From positions 1 to 62,093 of the forward strand of contig NZ_JANIOA010000028.1 in the NCBI RefSeq assembly GCF_025175675.1: a DNA stretch of 62,093 nt, in the 5' to 3' direction. Below the pieces are notes generated by a model. It did no database searches. It worked only from the letters and a program-made list of their open reading frames with translations, and was not told the DNA's origin. Shown here piece by piece: positions 28,485 to 36,715 of the stretch. This stretch comes from Sedimenticola hydrogenitrophicus (lineage in GTDB: Bacteria; Pseudomonadota; Gammaproteobacteria; Chromatiales; Chromatiaceae). Positions within the stretch are counted from its first letter, which is position 1. The number at the start of each line of letters is the position of its first letter. Both the position numbers and the translations under genes were made by a program.

Positions 28485-29201
28485 ATGACAACGATTGACC
28501 ACATACTGATAGTTGATGACGATCCGGAGATCCGCGAGCTGTTGGCCACCTATCTCACCAAGAGCGGGTACCGGGTATCGGCGGCCCGGGACGGCCGTCA
28601 GATGTGGCAGCAACTGGAACGTAACCGGATCAATCTGGTGGTACTGGATGTGATGCTGCCGGGCGAGGACGGCCTGATTCTCTGCCGCAATCTCCGCGGC
28701 AAGTCGAATGTGCCCATCATCATGCTGACGGCCCGGGGCGAGGAGATGGACCGGATTCTCGGGCTGGAGATGGGTGCCGACGACTACCTGCCCAAACCGT
28801 TCAATCCCCGCGAGCTCCAGGCGCGCATCAAGGCGCTCTTGTGGCGCGCCCGCAGCCTCCTGGAGAGCCGCCCGGAGAGCGGCGAGAAGATCCGTTTTTC
28901 CGGCTGGACCCTGGATACCTCGGCGCGCCACCTGGTGGCGGAGGACGGGGTGATCGTCTCGCTCAGCGGCTCCGAGTACAAACTGCTGCGTATCTTCCTC
29001 GACCGTCCGCGCCGGGTGTTGTCGCGTGACCAGCTGATGGGACTCCTGGAGGGACGCGACTGGACCCCGGATGAGCGCACCGTCGATATCCAGATCAGCC
29101 GCCTGCGCAAACGCCTGCGCGAGGATGCCCGGGAGCCGCAACTGATCAAGACCGTCCGTGGCGAGGGCTATGTCCTCTCCGCCAAGGTGGAGCCCGCATG
29201 A
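28485..29201 (+). CDS. OmpR-family response regulator
   Basis: 238 residues. A receiver domain (HILIVDDDPEIREL, phosphoacceptor Asp55 in VVLDVMLPG, Lys104 in YLPKPF) is followed by an OmpR/PhoB winged helix (about 135-235, ending TVRGEGYVLSAKV). It should bind promoter DNA when phosphorylated by the kinase encoded downstream. The ATG at 28485 fits the domain start; the longer frame runs into the promoter. Its position beside the Met-rich protein and CopA suggests it senses copper or envelope stress. Unusually, 258 bases of repeat DNA separate it from the kinase gene. Confidence 0.93.
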   Translation: MTTIDHILIVDDDPEIRELLATYLTKSGYRVSAARDGRQMWQQLERNRINLVVLDVMLPGEDGLILCRNLRGKSNVPIIMLTARGEEMDRILGLEMGADDYLPKPFNPRELQARIKALLWRARSLLESRPESGEKIRFSGWTLDTSARHLVAEDGVIVSLSGSEYKLLRIFLDRPRRVLSRDQLMGLLEGRDWTPDERTVDIQISRLRKRLREDAREPQLIKTVRGEGYVLSAKVEPA

Positions 29202-29450
29202 AAAATTGGCAGGAGAGCCAATTTTCACGGCCACACGGCCCCGAACTCCTCGAATCAACCGCGAAGCGCGCAAAGAGATTCAATGGATTACCTGAATCCA
29301 CAGCTGTCGGAGTCAAACCAGCCTCCTGTCGTGCGTCGATTCACCGGACCGAGGCCGGTTTGACTCCGACACCTCAGGCACAATTCGAGGAGTGGGGGAT
29401 CAAAAAAATCAAACCGTTATTTTCTTGGCGTCCTCAGCGGTTGAAATGAG
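29202..29450. repeat. Nested inverted repeats between regulator and kinase genes
   Basis: AAAATTGGC (29202-29210) and GCCAATTTT (29217-29225) form a hairpin right at the regulator stop. Further in, ACTCCTCGAAT pairs with ATTCGAGGAGT and TCGGAGTCAAACC pairs with GGTTTGACTCCGA. TCAACCGCGAAGCGCG on the left faces CGTCCTCAGCGGTTGA on the right. The insert is related to the CCAAGACGCCAAGAG family at its outer arms. Confidence 0.75.
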
Positions 29451-29459
29451 GTTTTTAGG

Positions 29460-30911
29460 ATGAACTGGCCGACCTATCCACGCACCCTGTTCAGCCGGCT
29501 GGTCATCCTGCTGCTGTTCGGGCTGGTGCTGGCCGAGGTGATCACCGCCCTGGTCCTGACCAGTGACCGGGGCTCGGTGATCCAGCGGGCCGTGGGGATA
29601 CACAGCGCCCAGCGCCTCGCCGGCATTGTCAAGATCCTCGATCCGATGTCACCCGCACAGCGCCGGGAGACGGCAGCGGCCCTGGACGCGCCCGGCACCC
29701 GCATCAGCCTGACCCTGCCCCCGGTGGAACGGGGAGACAACCACGCGAGCGGCGACAGCGCCATATTCCTGACCGCCCTGCGCTACTACCTGGAGGAGGA
29801 GCGGGAGACACGTTTCGCCCTGGCCGGTACACAGGCGGATGGCCAATTCAACCCGTCGCGCGAGTTGCCCATGGGCATGGGCATGAATCCCCGCATGCAG
29901 GAGATGATGCATCAGCATCTGGCCGAAGCGGGGCTGATCCTCCCCAGCCAGGGGAGGCACCTGATCCAGGTGCGGCTGCGGGATGGCCAATGGGTCAGTT
30001 TTGGCGAACAGTTGCCGGAGGGAATCACCGCCTGGCCACTGCGCGTCACCCTGGCGCTCGGCCTGGTGCTGCTGATCCTGGGCCTGGTGGCCCTGCTGGC
30101 GGTGCGCTGGATCATCCGGCCACTGGCCTATCTGGCGGAGTCGGCGCGGGCCCTGGGAGAGGATCTGCAGCGCCCGCCGCTGGCGGAGGAGGGCCCCGAA
30201 GAGGTGCGCGGCACACTGCGCGCCTTCAATGCCATGCAACGGCAGATCCGCCAGTTCGTGGATGAGCGGTCGCGCTTCCTGGCCGCCATTTCCCACGACC
30301 TGAAGACGCCGATCACTCGTCTGCGCCTGCGTTCGGGGCTGCTCGATGACGCCAACCTGCAGGCCAAATTCGAACGCGACCTGGAGGAGATGGAGACCCT
30401 GGTTCAGGGCATTCTCGACTTCATGCGCGACCAGACCGGCCACGGGGAGGTCCAGGCGATGGATATCAACGACCTGCTGGAGACCCTGCAGATCGACGGC
30501 GAGGAGTCCGGCGCCCGCATCACCTTAAGCGGCCGGGCCGACCACTCTTTCCTCTGCCATCCGGTCTCCATGCGCCGCCTGCTCACCAACCTGGTGGACA
30601 ATGCCGTCAAGTACGGTGGCCGCGCGGATATCGCGGTGGAGGATTCAGCCAAATCCCTGAAGATCACCATTGCGGATAACGGCATTGGGATCCCCGAAGC
30701 CGATCTCGGACGGGTATTTGAACCCTTTACCCGGGTGGACGACTCCCGCAGCAAGGCGAGCGGCGGCACCGGCCTGGGACTCTCGATCGCCAAAAACATC
30801 GCCCAGGCCCACGGCGGTACCCTGAGCCTGAGAAACCGGGAGGGCGGCGGCCTGATCGCCGAGGTCGTGCTGCCGAGAACCCGGGGACCGGCAAACGGAG
30901 CCGGAGGTTAG
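29460..30911 (+). CDS. Sensor histidine kinase with a Met/His-rich periplasmic loop
   Basis: 483 residues. Transmembrane helix 1 (about 12-33) and helix 2 (about 195-217) bracket a periplasmic sensor of about 160 residues containing PMGMGMNPRMQEMMHQHL at 138-154, a plausible Cu(I)/metal site. HAMP (218-270), HisKA with His279 in AAISHDLKTPITRL, and an HATPase domain (NLVDNAVKYGG, DNGIGIPEAD, GGTGLGLSIAKNI) follow. It should phosphorylate the response regulator encoded upstream. The last residues are Gly/Ala-rich. The ATG has only TTTTTAGG upstream. The Met-rich loop parallels the Met-rich repeat of the likely target gene. Confidence 0.92.
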   Translation: MNWPTYPRTLFSRLVILLLFGLVLAEVITALVLTSDRGSVIQRAVGIHSAQRLAGIVKILDPMSPAQRRETAAALDAPGTRISLTLPPVERGDNHASGDSAIFLTALRYYLEEERETRFALAGTQADGQFNPSRELPMGMGMNPRMQEMMHQHLAEAGLILPSQGRHLIQVRLRDGQWVSFGEQLPEGITAWPLRVTLALGLVLLILGLVALLAVRWIIRPLAYLAESARALGEDLQRPPLAEEGPEEVRGTLRAFNAMQRQIRQFVDERSRFLAAISHDLKTPITRLRLRSGLLDDANLQAKFERDLEEMETLVQGILDFMRDQTGHGEVQAMDINDLLETLQIDGEESGARITLSGRADHSFLCHPVSMRRLLTNLVDNAVKYGGRADIAVEDSAKSLKITIADNGIGIPEADLGRVFEPFTRVDDSRSKASGGTGLGLSIAKNIAQAHGGTLSLRNREGGGLIAEVVLPRTRGPANGAGG

Positions 30912-30952
30912 TCGCGTAGGGCGCGCTCGGTCGCGTGGAAGGGTGCTGTTGT

Positions 30953-31034
30953 AGGATGCGGTGAGTGAAACGAACCGCATCGCATGAGGGATTTCAGCGG
31001 CGGTGCGGTTCGCAAGCTCACCGGCACCCTACGG
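30953..31034. repeat. GTAGGATGCGGTGAG palindromic repeat
   Basis: GTAGGATGCGGTGAGTG with AACGAACCGCATCG faces CGGTGCGGTTCGCAAGCTCA and GGCACCCTAC. This is a hairpin-forming intergenic repeat at the 3' side of the kinase gene and may end that transcript. Confidence 0.65.
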
Positions 31035-31177
31035 TACCCGGGGCACCCCCGGCGTGGATTAACCCCACTTCCAATGGAACTTTTTTCCAAACCAAGTCTC
31101 TGTAACAGAGTAAATATATCGAGTACCATTGGTACCGATATCATCTACCCGATAGCCGAAAGAGATCGCCGCACCCG

Positions 31178-31516
31178 ATGAGACCACGCCCCCATCGCCT
31201 TTCCTTGCTGATGCTGATAGTGTTTTTGGCCCTGCTGCCATTAACCATCAGTTATGCGGCGTCGGCGCTGGAATCCGGGGTGGACGGCAGCCACGTCATG
31301 GATTGCCAGGGCGATGACTGCGACATGCAGCACGCGGGAGAGGACGAAGAGTGCTGCCAGCAGCAGTGCGATTCCTCCTTCGGCTCCCAGATCTGCAGCG
31401 ACCAGACCCTGACCCTGGAGACCCCGCGCGGCGACAGTTACGTCGAGGCGGGCACTCCGGAAACGCCGGTTCCCCTGCCCGATCGCCCCCTAAGGCCCCC
31501 GCTACCCTCCGTCTGA
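31178..31516 (+). CDS. Small secreted cysteine-rich protein
   Basis: 112 residues with an N-terminal signal (LSLLMLIVFLALLPLTISYA). The mature part has DCQGDDCDMQH, ECCQQQCD and a later SQICSD, seven cysteines in about 30 residues, then a Pro-rich tail. It could bind metal or carry disulfides, which would fit the neighbouring copper genes and the CcdA-type protein. There are two acidic-cysteine patches but no standard CxxC. The start ATG at 31178 has only AGAGAT upstream. I do not recognise a family. Confidence 0.7.
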   Translation: MRPRPHRLSLLMLIVFLALLPLTISYAASALESGVDGSHVMDCQGDDCDMQHAGEDEECCQQQCDSSFGSQICSDQTLTLETPRGDSYVEAGTPETPVPLPDRPLRPPLPSV

Positions 31517-31680
31517 CAGACTGTCGGTCGACGACCGATGGCCGTCCCTGTCCGCCCCCTGGCGCGCCACAGGCGACCCCCTGATCAATGTCGACCGATC
31601 CCTTGCGGGTCAGCAACCGCCTTAGGCGCCGGTTGACTGTTGCCCGATCAGCCCGACACTCAGCCAGATCGAGCCGAAAC

Positions 31681-32067
31681 ATGAAAAAATTCGTCACCTT
31701 TGCCGCCCTGCTGCTGCTCGCCGGTTGCGAGGCCCCGGATCCCGAGGAACGACTTGCCGCTCTGCACTTGCCGCCGCCCGGTTTCAAAGGCGAGGCGGCG
31801 CAGGGAGCGCCGCTGTTTTCCACCTATTGCCAGGCTTGCCACGGCGCCGACGGCACAGGCACCGAGCAGGGCCCGCCCCTGGTCAACGACGTGTACCGGC
31901 CGAAGCACCACGCCGATTTCGCTTTCCACATGGCGGTACGCGACGGCGTGCGTCAGCACCACTGGGGTTTCGGCGACATGCCGGCGGTGGCCGACATCAC
32001 GCCGGAGCAGACCGGGCACATCGTCGCCTACATTCGCCGGGAACAGTCAAATGCGAACATCCAGTAG
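31681..32067 (+). CDS. Monoheme c-type cytochrome, lipoprotein
   Basis: 128 residues with a lipobox LLAGC (Cys16). One haem site, CQACH, lies at residues 50-54, and the axial Met100 lies in FGDMP. A conserved block before it reads HHADFAFHMAVRDGVRQHHW, unusually rich in His. The protein should face the periplasm on a membrane anchor. Its closest relative in the window is the cytochrome at 32928-33359, on the other side of the CcdA-type gene, so the three probably form one unit. Haem attachment would depend on the general cytochrome c maturation system, which is not in the window. Confidence 0.9.
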   Translation: MKKFVTFAALLLLAGCEAPDPEERLAALHLPPPGFKGEAAQGAPLFSTYCQACHGADGTGTEQGPPLVNDVYRPKHHADFAFHMAVRDGVRQHHWGFGDMPAVADITPEQTGHIVAYIRREQSNANIQ

Positions 32068-32136
32068 CCGGAGAGAATCGGCGGACATCTTCCATTACGT
32101 CATAACCATCAGTCCTATTGCAGACAGGCCATCATC

Positions 32137-32880
32137 ATGATCGAACTCTCCGGTATCAGCATCCTCTCCGCCTTCGGCGCCGGACTGATCTCCTTTCTCT
32201 CCCCCTGCGTGCTGCCTCTGGTGCCGGGTTATCTCTCCTATATCGGCGGCCAGTCACTGGATGAGATGCGCACCTACGGTCCATCGTCAAAAGAGACCCT
32301 GATCATTATCGGCCTGAGTCTCTGCTTCGTGCTCGGTTTCTCCACCGTCTTCATCGCCTTCGGCGCCAGTGCGACCGCCCTCGGCCGGCTGCTGATCAGC
32401 TACCGCTACGAGATGAACATTGTCGGCGGCATCATCGTGATCGTCTTCGGCCTGTTCATGACCGGCATCGTGAAGCTGAACCTGCTGCAGCGGGAACTGC
32501 GTATCCACGCCGCGCTGCCCGGCGGCAAGGCCCTCTCCTCCTACCTGCTGGGCCTCGCCTTCGCCTTCGGCTGGACACCCTGTATCGGCCCGATCCTGGG
32601 CGCCATCCTGACCGTCAGCGCCACCTCGGGGCTGATCGGCAGCGGCACCACCCTGCTGGCCATCTACTCTATCGGGCTCGGAGTGCCGTTCATTCTCGCC
32701 GCCCTGTTTACCGACCAGTTTCTGCATCACGCCAAGCGCTTCAGGCGGCACGGCCCCCTGGTGCACCGGATCGCCGGCGTCATCCTGATCATCATGGGTA
32801 TTGCCATGGTGACCGGTTATCTGAACCGCATGTCGATCTGGCTGCTGCAGAACCTGACCTGGTTCAACAACCTGGGATAA
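32137..32880 (+). CDS. CcdA/DsbD-type membrane electron carrier
   Basis: 247 residues with six to seven transmembrane helices. The paired redox cysteines sit in LSPCVLPLVPGY (Cys24) and FGWTPCIGPILGA (Cys149), the CcdA signature. It carries electrons from cytoplasmic thioredoxin across the membrane to reduce periplasmic thiols, for instance apocytochrome haem-binding cysteines. Its position between two c-type cytochrome genes fits a dedicated maturation or copper-tolerance role. There are 69 bases after the first cytochrome and 47 before the second, so a single transcript is likely. Confidence 0.92.
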   Translation: MIELSGISILSAFGAGLISFLSPCVLPLVPGYLSYIGGQSLDEMRTYGPSSKETLIIIGLSLCFVLGFSTVFIAFGASATALGRLLISYRYEMNIVGGIIVIVFGLFMTGIVKLNLLQRELRIHAALPGGKALSSYLLGLAFAFGWTPCIGPILGAILTVSATSGLIGSGTTLLAIYSIGLGVPFILAALFTDQFLHHAKRFRRHGPLVHRIAGVILIIMGIAMVTGYLNRMSIWLLQNLTWFNNLG

Positions 32881-32927
32881 CCGTCCGCCGGACCCTATTG
32901 ATTATCCAAACCTGATCGAGGAGTCAC

Positions 32928-33359
32928 ATGAAAACCACAGAAATCATCCAGATCGTCGTCATCTCTTCCGTGCTGCTGGGTGGCATTGCGGTTGCGGTGG
33001 GAAAATTCACCGGCTCATCTTCATCGGCGGCCACGGCCGACATCAAGGTGCCTGAGTTGTCCCGGTTGGCCGGCAAGGGTAAGGTTGCCTACGACACCAG
33101 CTGCAGCAGTTGCCATGGCGAAAACGGAGCGGGCAGCAAAGCCGGACCGCCGCTGGTGCATGACACCTACAACCCCGGCCACCACGCCGACGAGGCGTTT
33201 TTCCGCGCGGCGAAGAATGGGGTGAAACAGCATCACTGGCCCTTCGGCGACATGCCCCCGCGGCCGGAGGTGTCACAAAAAGAGGTGGCCAACATTATCG
33301 ACTATGTGCGCGAACTGCAGGAGGCCAATGGCATCGTCTATCGGGCGCACCGCATGTAG
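32928..33359 (+). CDS. Membrane-anchored monoheme c-type cytochrome
   Basis: 143 residues with an uncleaved-looking N-terminal helix (IIQIVVISSVLLGGIAVAVG). The haem site is CSSCH (59-63) with axial Met109 in FGDMP. The His-rich block HHADEAFFRAAKNGVKQHHW parallels that in the lipoprotein cytochrome upstream, so the two are paralogues with different membrane anchors. GAGGAG precedes the ATG. The conserved QHHW plus HHAD histidines could hold copper near the haem, which is inference. Confidence 0.9.
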   Translation: MKTTEIIQIVVISSVLLGGIAVAVGKFTGSSSSAATADIKVPELSRLAGKGKVAYDTSCSSCHGENGAGSKAGPPLVHDTYNPGHHADEAFFRAAKNGVKQHHWPFGDMPPRPEVSQKEVANIIDYVRELQEANGIVYRAHRM

Positions 33360-33466
33360 CCGATCCCGCAGGGTGTGGTTGCTGGCGGAAAAAGCGGTGA
33401 GCCACAATGCGGGCAAGACGAACACCCCGGCACCTTCCCGGTACCGGAACGGTAAAGGTTCATTAC

Positions 33467-33762
33467 TCTCGCCAAGTCGCCAAGAGCGCAAAGGTTAAAG
33501 CAAAGAGTAACTGCTCCAGGGGATGATTGGCCTGCCTTGTAGGCCTCACACGATGGCTTGCCTCCTCGAATCCGGTCCCTTTTTCAGCGCCTGCCCAAAC
33601 TCGCTGCGCTCAAACAAGGGCAGGCTTGAATCTGAAAAAGGGACCGGATTCAAGGCGCCATCAAGATCGGCCCACAAGGCAGACCAATCACTTACAGGCC
33701 GGGTAAGTAGTTACAGCAAAGAATGGTTTTTTTCTTGGCGTGCTTGGCGTCTTGGCGAGAGT
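33467..33762. repeat. Large nested palindrome, copy 2
   Basis: Outer CTCTCGCCAAGTCGCCAAGA and GCGTCTTGGCGAGAG arms, mid GATTGGCCTGCCTTGT with ACAAGGCAGACCAATC, inner 20-bp arms at 33568-33587 and 33632-33651, and central GCCTGCCC with GGGCAGGC. It is the inverted relative of the copy at 23565-23855. The frame at 33523-33813 inside it is not a gene. Confidence 0.85.
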
Positions 33763-33785
33763 CCATTTGTCATCTGTCATCCAAA

Positions 33786-33951
33786 GGCAGTCAACCGAAC
33801 GGCACTAAGTTAAGCCCAGAACCACCGTCATCCCGGCGAATGCCGGGATCCAGGCGGTTCGATGGAGGCAGTTTCCCTGGATTCCGGCCTGCGCCGGAAT
33901 GACGGAAACAGGTGTATCCCGGCTTAACTTAGTGCCATTCGGCACTCAACC
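33786..33951. mobile_element. TIR element copy A with 11-bp target duplication
   Basis: Element 33797-33940 (144 bp) has ends GAACGGCACTAAGTTAAGC and GCTTAACTTAGTGCCATTC, 18 of 19 matching. Flanks GGCAGTCAACC and GGCACTCAACC are a target duplication with one mismatch. The interior holds two REP-like hairpins (GTCATCCCGGCGAATGCCGG and CCGGCCTGCGCCGGAATGAC). No transposase is encoded. Confidence 0.85.
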
Positions 33952-34007
33952 CGTGCAGAGGTCAAACCTGAGCAGTCCCCCGGTTGAGCCGGGGATTGGC
34001 CCGGCAT

Positions 34008-34247
34008 TCAGCGCTGCTTGTGGCTGCCGTCGCACAGGGGTTTGTGACCAGACCCCTTGCAGCCGCAGAAGTAGACCGTCCCGGACTCCGTGGCTTCGTA
34101 TTTGATCGGGCGGAACTCGGTGACCTTGTGGGAACCGTCGCAGAATGGTTGGGTTGCGCTGCGGCCACAGGCACACCAGAAATAGGTCTTGCCCTGCTCC
34201 ACTTCCACGGCGAAGGGGCTATCGGCGGCGCGTACGGGTTCACTCAT
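34008..34247 (-). CDS. Dual CDGSH iron-sulfur protein
   Basis: 79 residues with two CDGSH zinc-finger-like motifs, CACGRSATQPFCDGSHK and CGCKGSGHKPLCDGSHK. Each should hold a [2Fe-2S] cluster with three Cys and one His. It is a small soluble redox protein of the bacterial two-motif type; the physiological partner is unknown. The ATG at 34247 fits the family start; the frame continues to a TTG at 34280. It is monocistronic, with an insertion element on its 3' side. Confidence 0.92.
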   Translation of the reverse strand: MSEPVRAADSPFAVEVEQGKTYFWCACGRSATQPFCDGSHKVTEFRPIKYEATESGTVYFCGCKGSGHKPLCDGSHKQR

Positions 34248-34347
34248 CTCCTGTTGCTCCTCGATCCGGCCGCGACTCAAGCAGTACGGCTCGCCCTAAG
34301 CTTAGCCCATCGGCAGGCCGTAATATGAACAGGATTTGTGTTGAAAA

Positions 34348-34617
34348 TCAGATGGCAAACATCGCTTCCAGGTCGTGCCGCGAGTAGGCCTTGAATGCCA
34401 GCATGGTGTCGGTCTTCTCGATGCCGTCGATCTTGACCAGTTGCTCGGTCACCAGGCGGGCCAGATCGTCGTTTTGCGCGACGCGCACGATGACCACCAG
34501 ATCATAGTTGCCGGTCACCGAATAGACCTCGGACACCTCCTGCATCTCGGCCAGTTGCTCGGCGATCTCATTGATCCGGGTGCGTGCCACGTTCAGTAGG
34601 ATAATCGAAGTGATCAT
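34348..34617 (-). CDS. Stand-alone Lrp/AsnC ligand-binding (RAM) domain protein
   Basis: 89 residues covering just the RAM domain (MITSIILLNVARTRINEIAE, then VTGNYDLVVIVRV), without any DNA-binding part. AGGAG lies eight bases before the ATG. Such proteins bind amino acids or aromatic ligands and may form heteromers with full Lrp-type regulators, such as the one at 7549-8028, although that link is speculation. A short hairpin (AGGGGGA and TCCCCCT, 34663-34682) lies upstream. Confidence 0.85.
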   Translation of the reverse strand: MITSIILLNVARTRINEIAEQLAEMQEVSEVYSVTGNYDLVVIVRVAQNDDLARLVTEQLVKIDGIEKTDTMLAFKAYSRHDLEAMFAI

Positions 34618-34850
34618 CGGCTTGATCTCCTGGGATGGTATATGTTGGGTTCCACAACAGGCAGGGGGACTTGTCTCCCCCTACCCAATCCGCTGCTTTG
34701 GGTAAATTCTCGCACAGGACGCTTCATCCGATCCACAACCGGGAGCGAACAAAACGGGCATACGCTCCGCACGCGGGATGGGCAGGGTGCAACACCCCGG
34801 CAGTGGTCCATGACCGGCACGGAAACCGGGAGTGGCTGCGACCTGGCCGG

Positions 34851-35348
34851 TTACATGGCCATTTCGAGATCATCCTGGACCCGGTCGATACCGGCCTGGG
34901 CGCAGGCTTCGTCGGTCTCGCCGGATGGCGCGCCACTCACCCCCACCGCCCCCAGCAGCATGCCGCCAGCCTGGATCGGCAGGCCGCCGGCGGACATCAC
35001 CAGCCCCTGCACCCGGCCGATCGGGGTATTGGCCCGGGAAACCAGCTGGGAAGTGGCGGCATTGAAGTTGGCCGCGGTGAAGGCCTTCTGGCGGCTGATC
35101 TCGACGGTGATGGGTGCGGCGATGGTATCCCGCGACACCACCTGGATCACCCCGTCGCGGTCGACCACCGTGACCCCGATCTGGATCCCCTCCTTGCGGC
35201 AGGCGTCGATGGCGCCCAGGGCGATCTCCCGGGCCGTCTCCAGGGTCAGGCGCTGAATATTGACCGTGCGGGATGCCTCGTCGGCGGCGGCGGGAATCGA
35301 CAGCGCCAGTCCCAGACAGAGGGCGCTCAGACTTCTATTTTTATTCAT
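34851..35348 (-). CDS. Secreted GlcG/HbpS-family protein
   Basis: 165 residues with a signal peptide (SLSALCLGLALSIPAAA) and a GlcG/HbpS domain (LTLETAREIALGAIDACRKE, VVDRDGVIQVVSRD, GLPIQAGGMLLGAVGVSGA). Characterised relatives bind haem or small cofactors and may sense redox state. GGAGGAG precedes the ATG at 35348. It stands alone, 234 bases from the RAM-domain gene. The ligand is unknown. Confidence 0.85.
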   Translation of the reverse strand: MNKNRSLSALCLGLALSIPAAADEASRTVNIQRLTLETAREIALGAIDACRKEGIQIGVTVVDRDGVIQVVSRDTIAAPITVEISRQKAFTAANFNAATSQLVSRANTPIGRVQGLVMSAGGLPIQAGGMLLGAVGVSGAPSGETDEACAQAGIDRVQDDLEMAM

Positions 35349-35457
35349 TTTCGTTATCTCCTCCTGTGAACTTGCACCGGCCATTGTAACGGTTTACCGA
35401 AACAACAGAATTGTGGAAAACCTCAGTATTGTCACAGGCACCTTGCCCGTCGGCCTC

Positions 35458-36675
35458 TCAGAGCCGCAGCCAGCCCCGCCGATGGATCCAGGTCACCAGC
35501 ATCCCCAGCAGAAACGCCAGTCCGACATTCCAGATGGCGCTGGCGGCGGTGATCAGGGTGATGAACCGCTCCGCTTTCCGCGGGTCAAGCCGGCCGCTGC
35601 CGAGCGCCAGTTGCGAACCGGTGATGAACAGGATCACCCCGAGGATGGCGGTCGGCAGCAAGCCCAGCAGCAGTTCCACCGAACTGCTGAAAAACAGCGC
35701 GCCCAGCAGCAGGATGCCGCCGAGGATAATCGGTGCCCCGCCGGTGCGGGCGCCGAACGCCACGTGCCCGGCCATGCCGCCGGCCCCGTGGCACATGGGC
35801 ACCCCACCCACCGCCGAGCCGAACAGATTCATCAGGCCGGTGGAGACCGCCACCCCGCGGTCGCTTACCGGCCGGTCGGGAAACAGCCGGTTGTTCTCCT
35901 CGCGGATCGCCAGCAGCGCATTGCCCAGGGTGAGCGGTAGCTGGGGCAGTGCCAGGAACAGGGTACCGGTCAACAGATCGGCCCAGGTGAGTTCGGACAA
36001 GGCAAAAGCCGGCAGGCGAAACTCGATGGAGACCGTCGCCAGGGCATCGAGCGTGCCGGGATTGAGCAGCACACCGCACAGCAGGCCGAACACCAGCAGT
36101 GCCAGCATGGCGGGGATCCTTCGGCTGCTCAATAGCAGAATGGTCCCGGCCAAGCCGGCCACCGCGATGTACCAGTTGGCTGCCATCAACTTCACCCCTT
36201 CCAGCATAAAGCTCATGCCCAGCCCGAGGATGATGCCCATGAGCACGGGGCGGCTGACCAGCCGGCCGATTTTCTCGGCGGTGCCGCTGAGCCCCAGCAG
36301 CAACCAGATCAGGCCGGTGACCAGTCCGGCGGCAAAGATGGCCGGCACGGTCACGGCAAACTGGGCGCCCTGGGTCGCCACCACCGCGCCGATCGCCTTC
36401 ATCGGCTGCACCGGAAACGGTGTCCGGTAATAGGCGCCGCAGATGATCAGCACCACGCCGAACGCAAACAGCACGCCCAGCGGATCCACCTTGGCCACGC
36501 TGATATAGGCGACGACAAAGGGGATCAGGGTACCCAGGTCGCCAAAGGCGCCGGCCCACTCCATGCGGTCGAAGCGGTTGCGCGGCCGCTGCGGGGCGGA
36601 GCCGTGCTCCCCGCCCGGTCGCGCGGCGGCCGGGCGGTCCGGGTTCGCGTCCCTGTTCCCTTGCCTATCAATCAC
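35458..36675 (-). CDS. Molybdate/sulfate transporter-like membrane protein (SulP/MOT1 type)
   Basis: 405 residues with about ten hydrophobic helices. The family blocks EWAGAFGDLGTLIPFV, PFPVQPMKAIGAV and VGGVPMCHGAGGMAGH are present, and the STAS domain of larger SulP proteins is absent, as in MOT1-type molybdate transporters. It should import an oxyanion. A GTG start at 36675 has AGGAG five bases upstream. The N-terminal 35 residues are polar and Pro/Arg-rich. No molybdenum-cofactor genes are adjacent, so the substrate is uncertain. Confidence 0.85.
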   Translation of the reverse strand: MIDRQGNRDANPDRPAAARPGGEHGSAPQRPRNRFDRMEWAGAFGDLGTLIPFVVAYISVAKVDPLGVLFAFGVVLIICGAYYRTPFPVQPMKAIGAVVATQGAQFAVTVPAIFAAGLVTGLIWLLLGLSGTAEKIGRLVSRPVLMGIILGLGMSFMLEGVKLMAANWYIAVAGLAGTILLLSSRRIPAMLALLVFGLLCGVLLNPGTLDALATVSIEFRLPAFALSELTWADLLTGTLFLALPQLPLTLGNALLAIREENNRLFPDRPVSDRGVAVSTGLMNLFGSAVGGVPMCHGAGGMAGHVAFGARTGGAPIILGGILLLGALFFSSSVELLLGLLPTAILGVILFITGSQLALGSGRLDPRKAERFITLITAASAIWNVGLAFLLGMLVTWIHRRGWLRL

Positions 36676-36715
36676 GGCATCTCCTGTGGTTGCGCAATCC
36701 CTTCAACGGTCACCT

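Noticed and set aside
33523-33813. Plus-strand 96-codon frame
   Set aside because: It lies within the large palindrome and has no domain.
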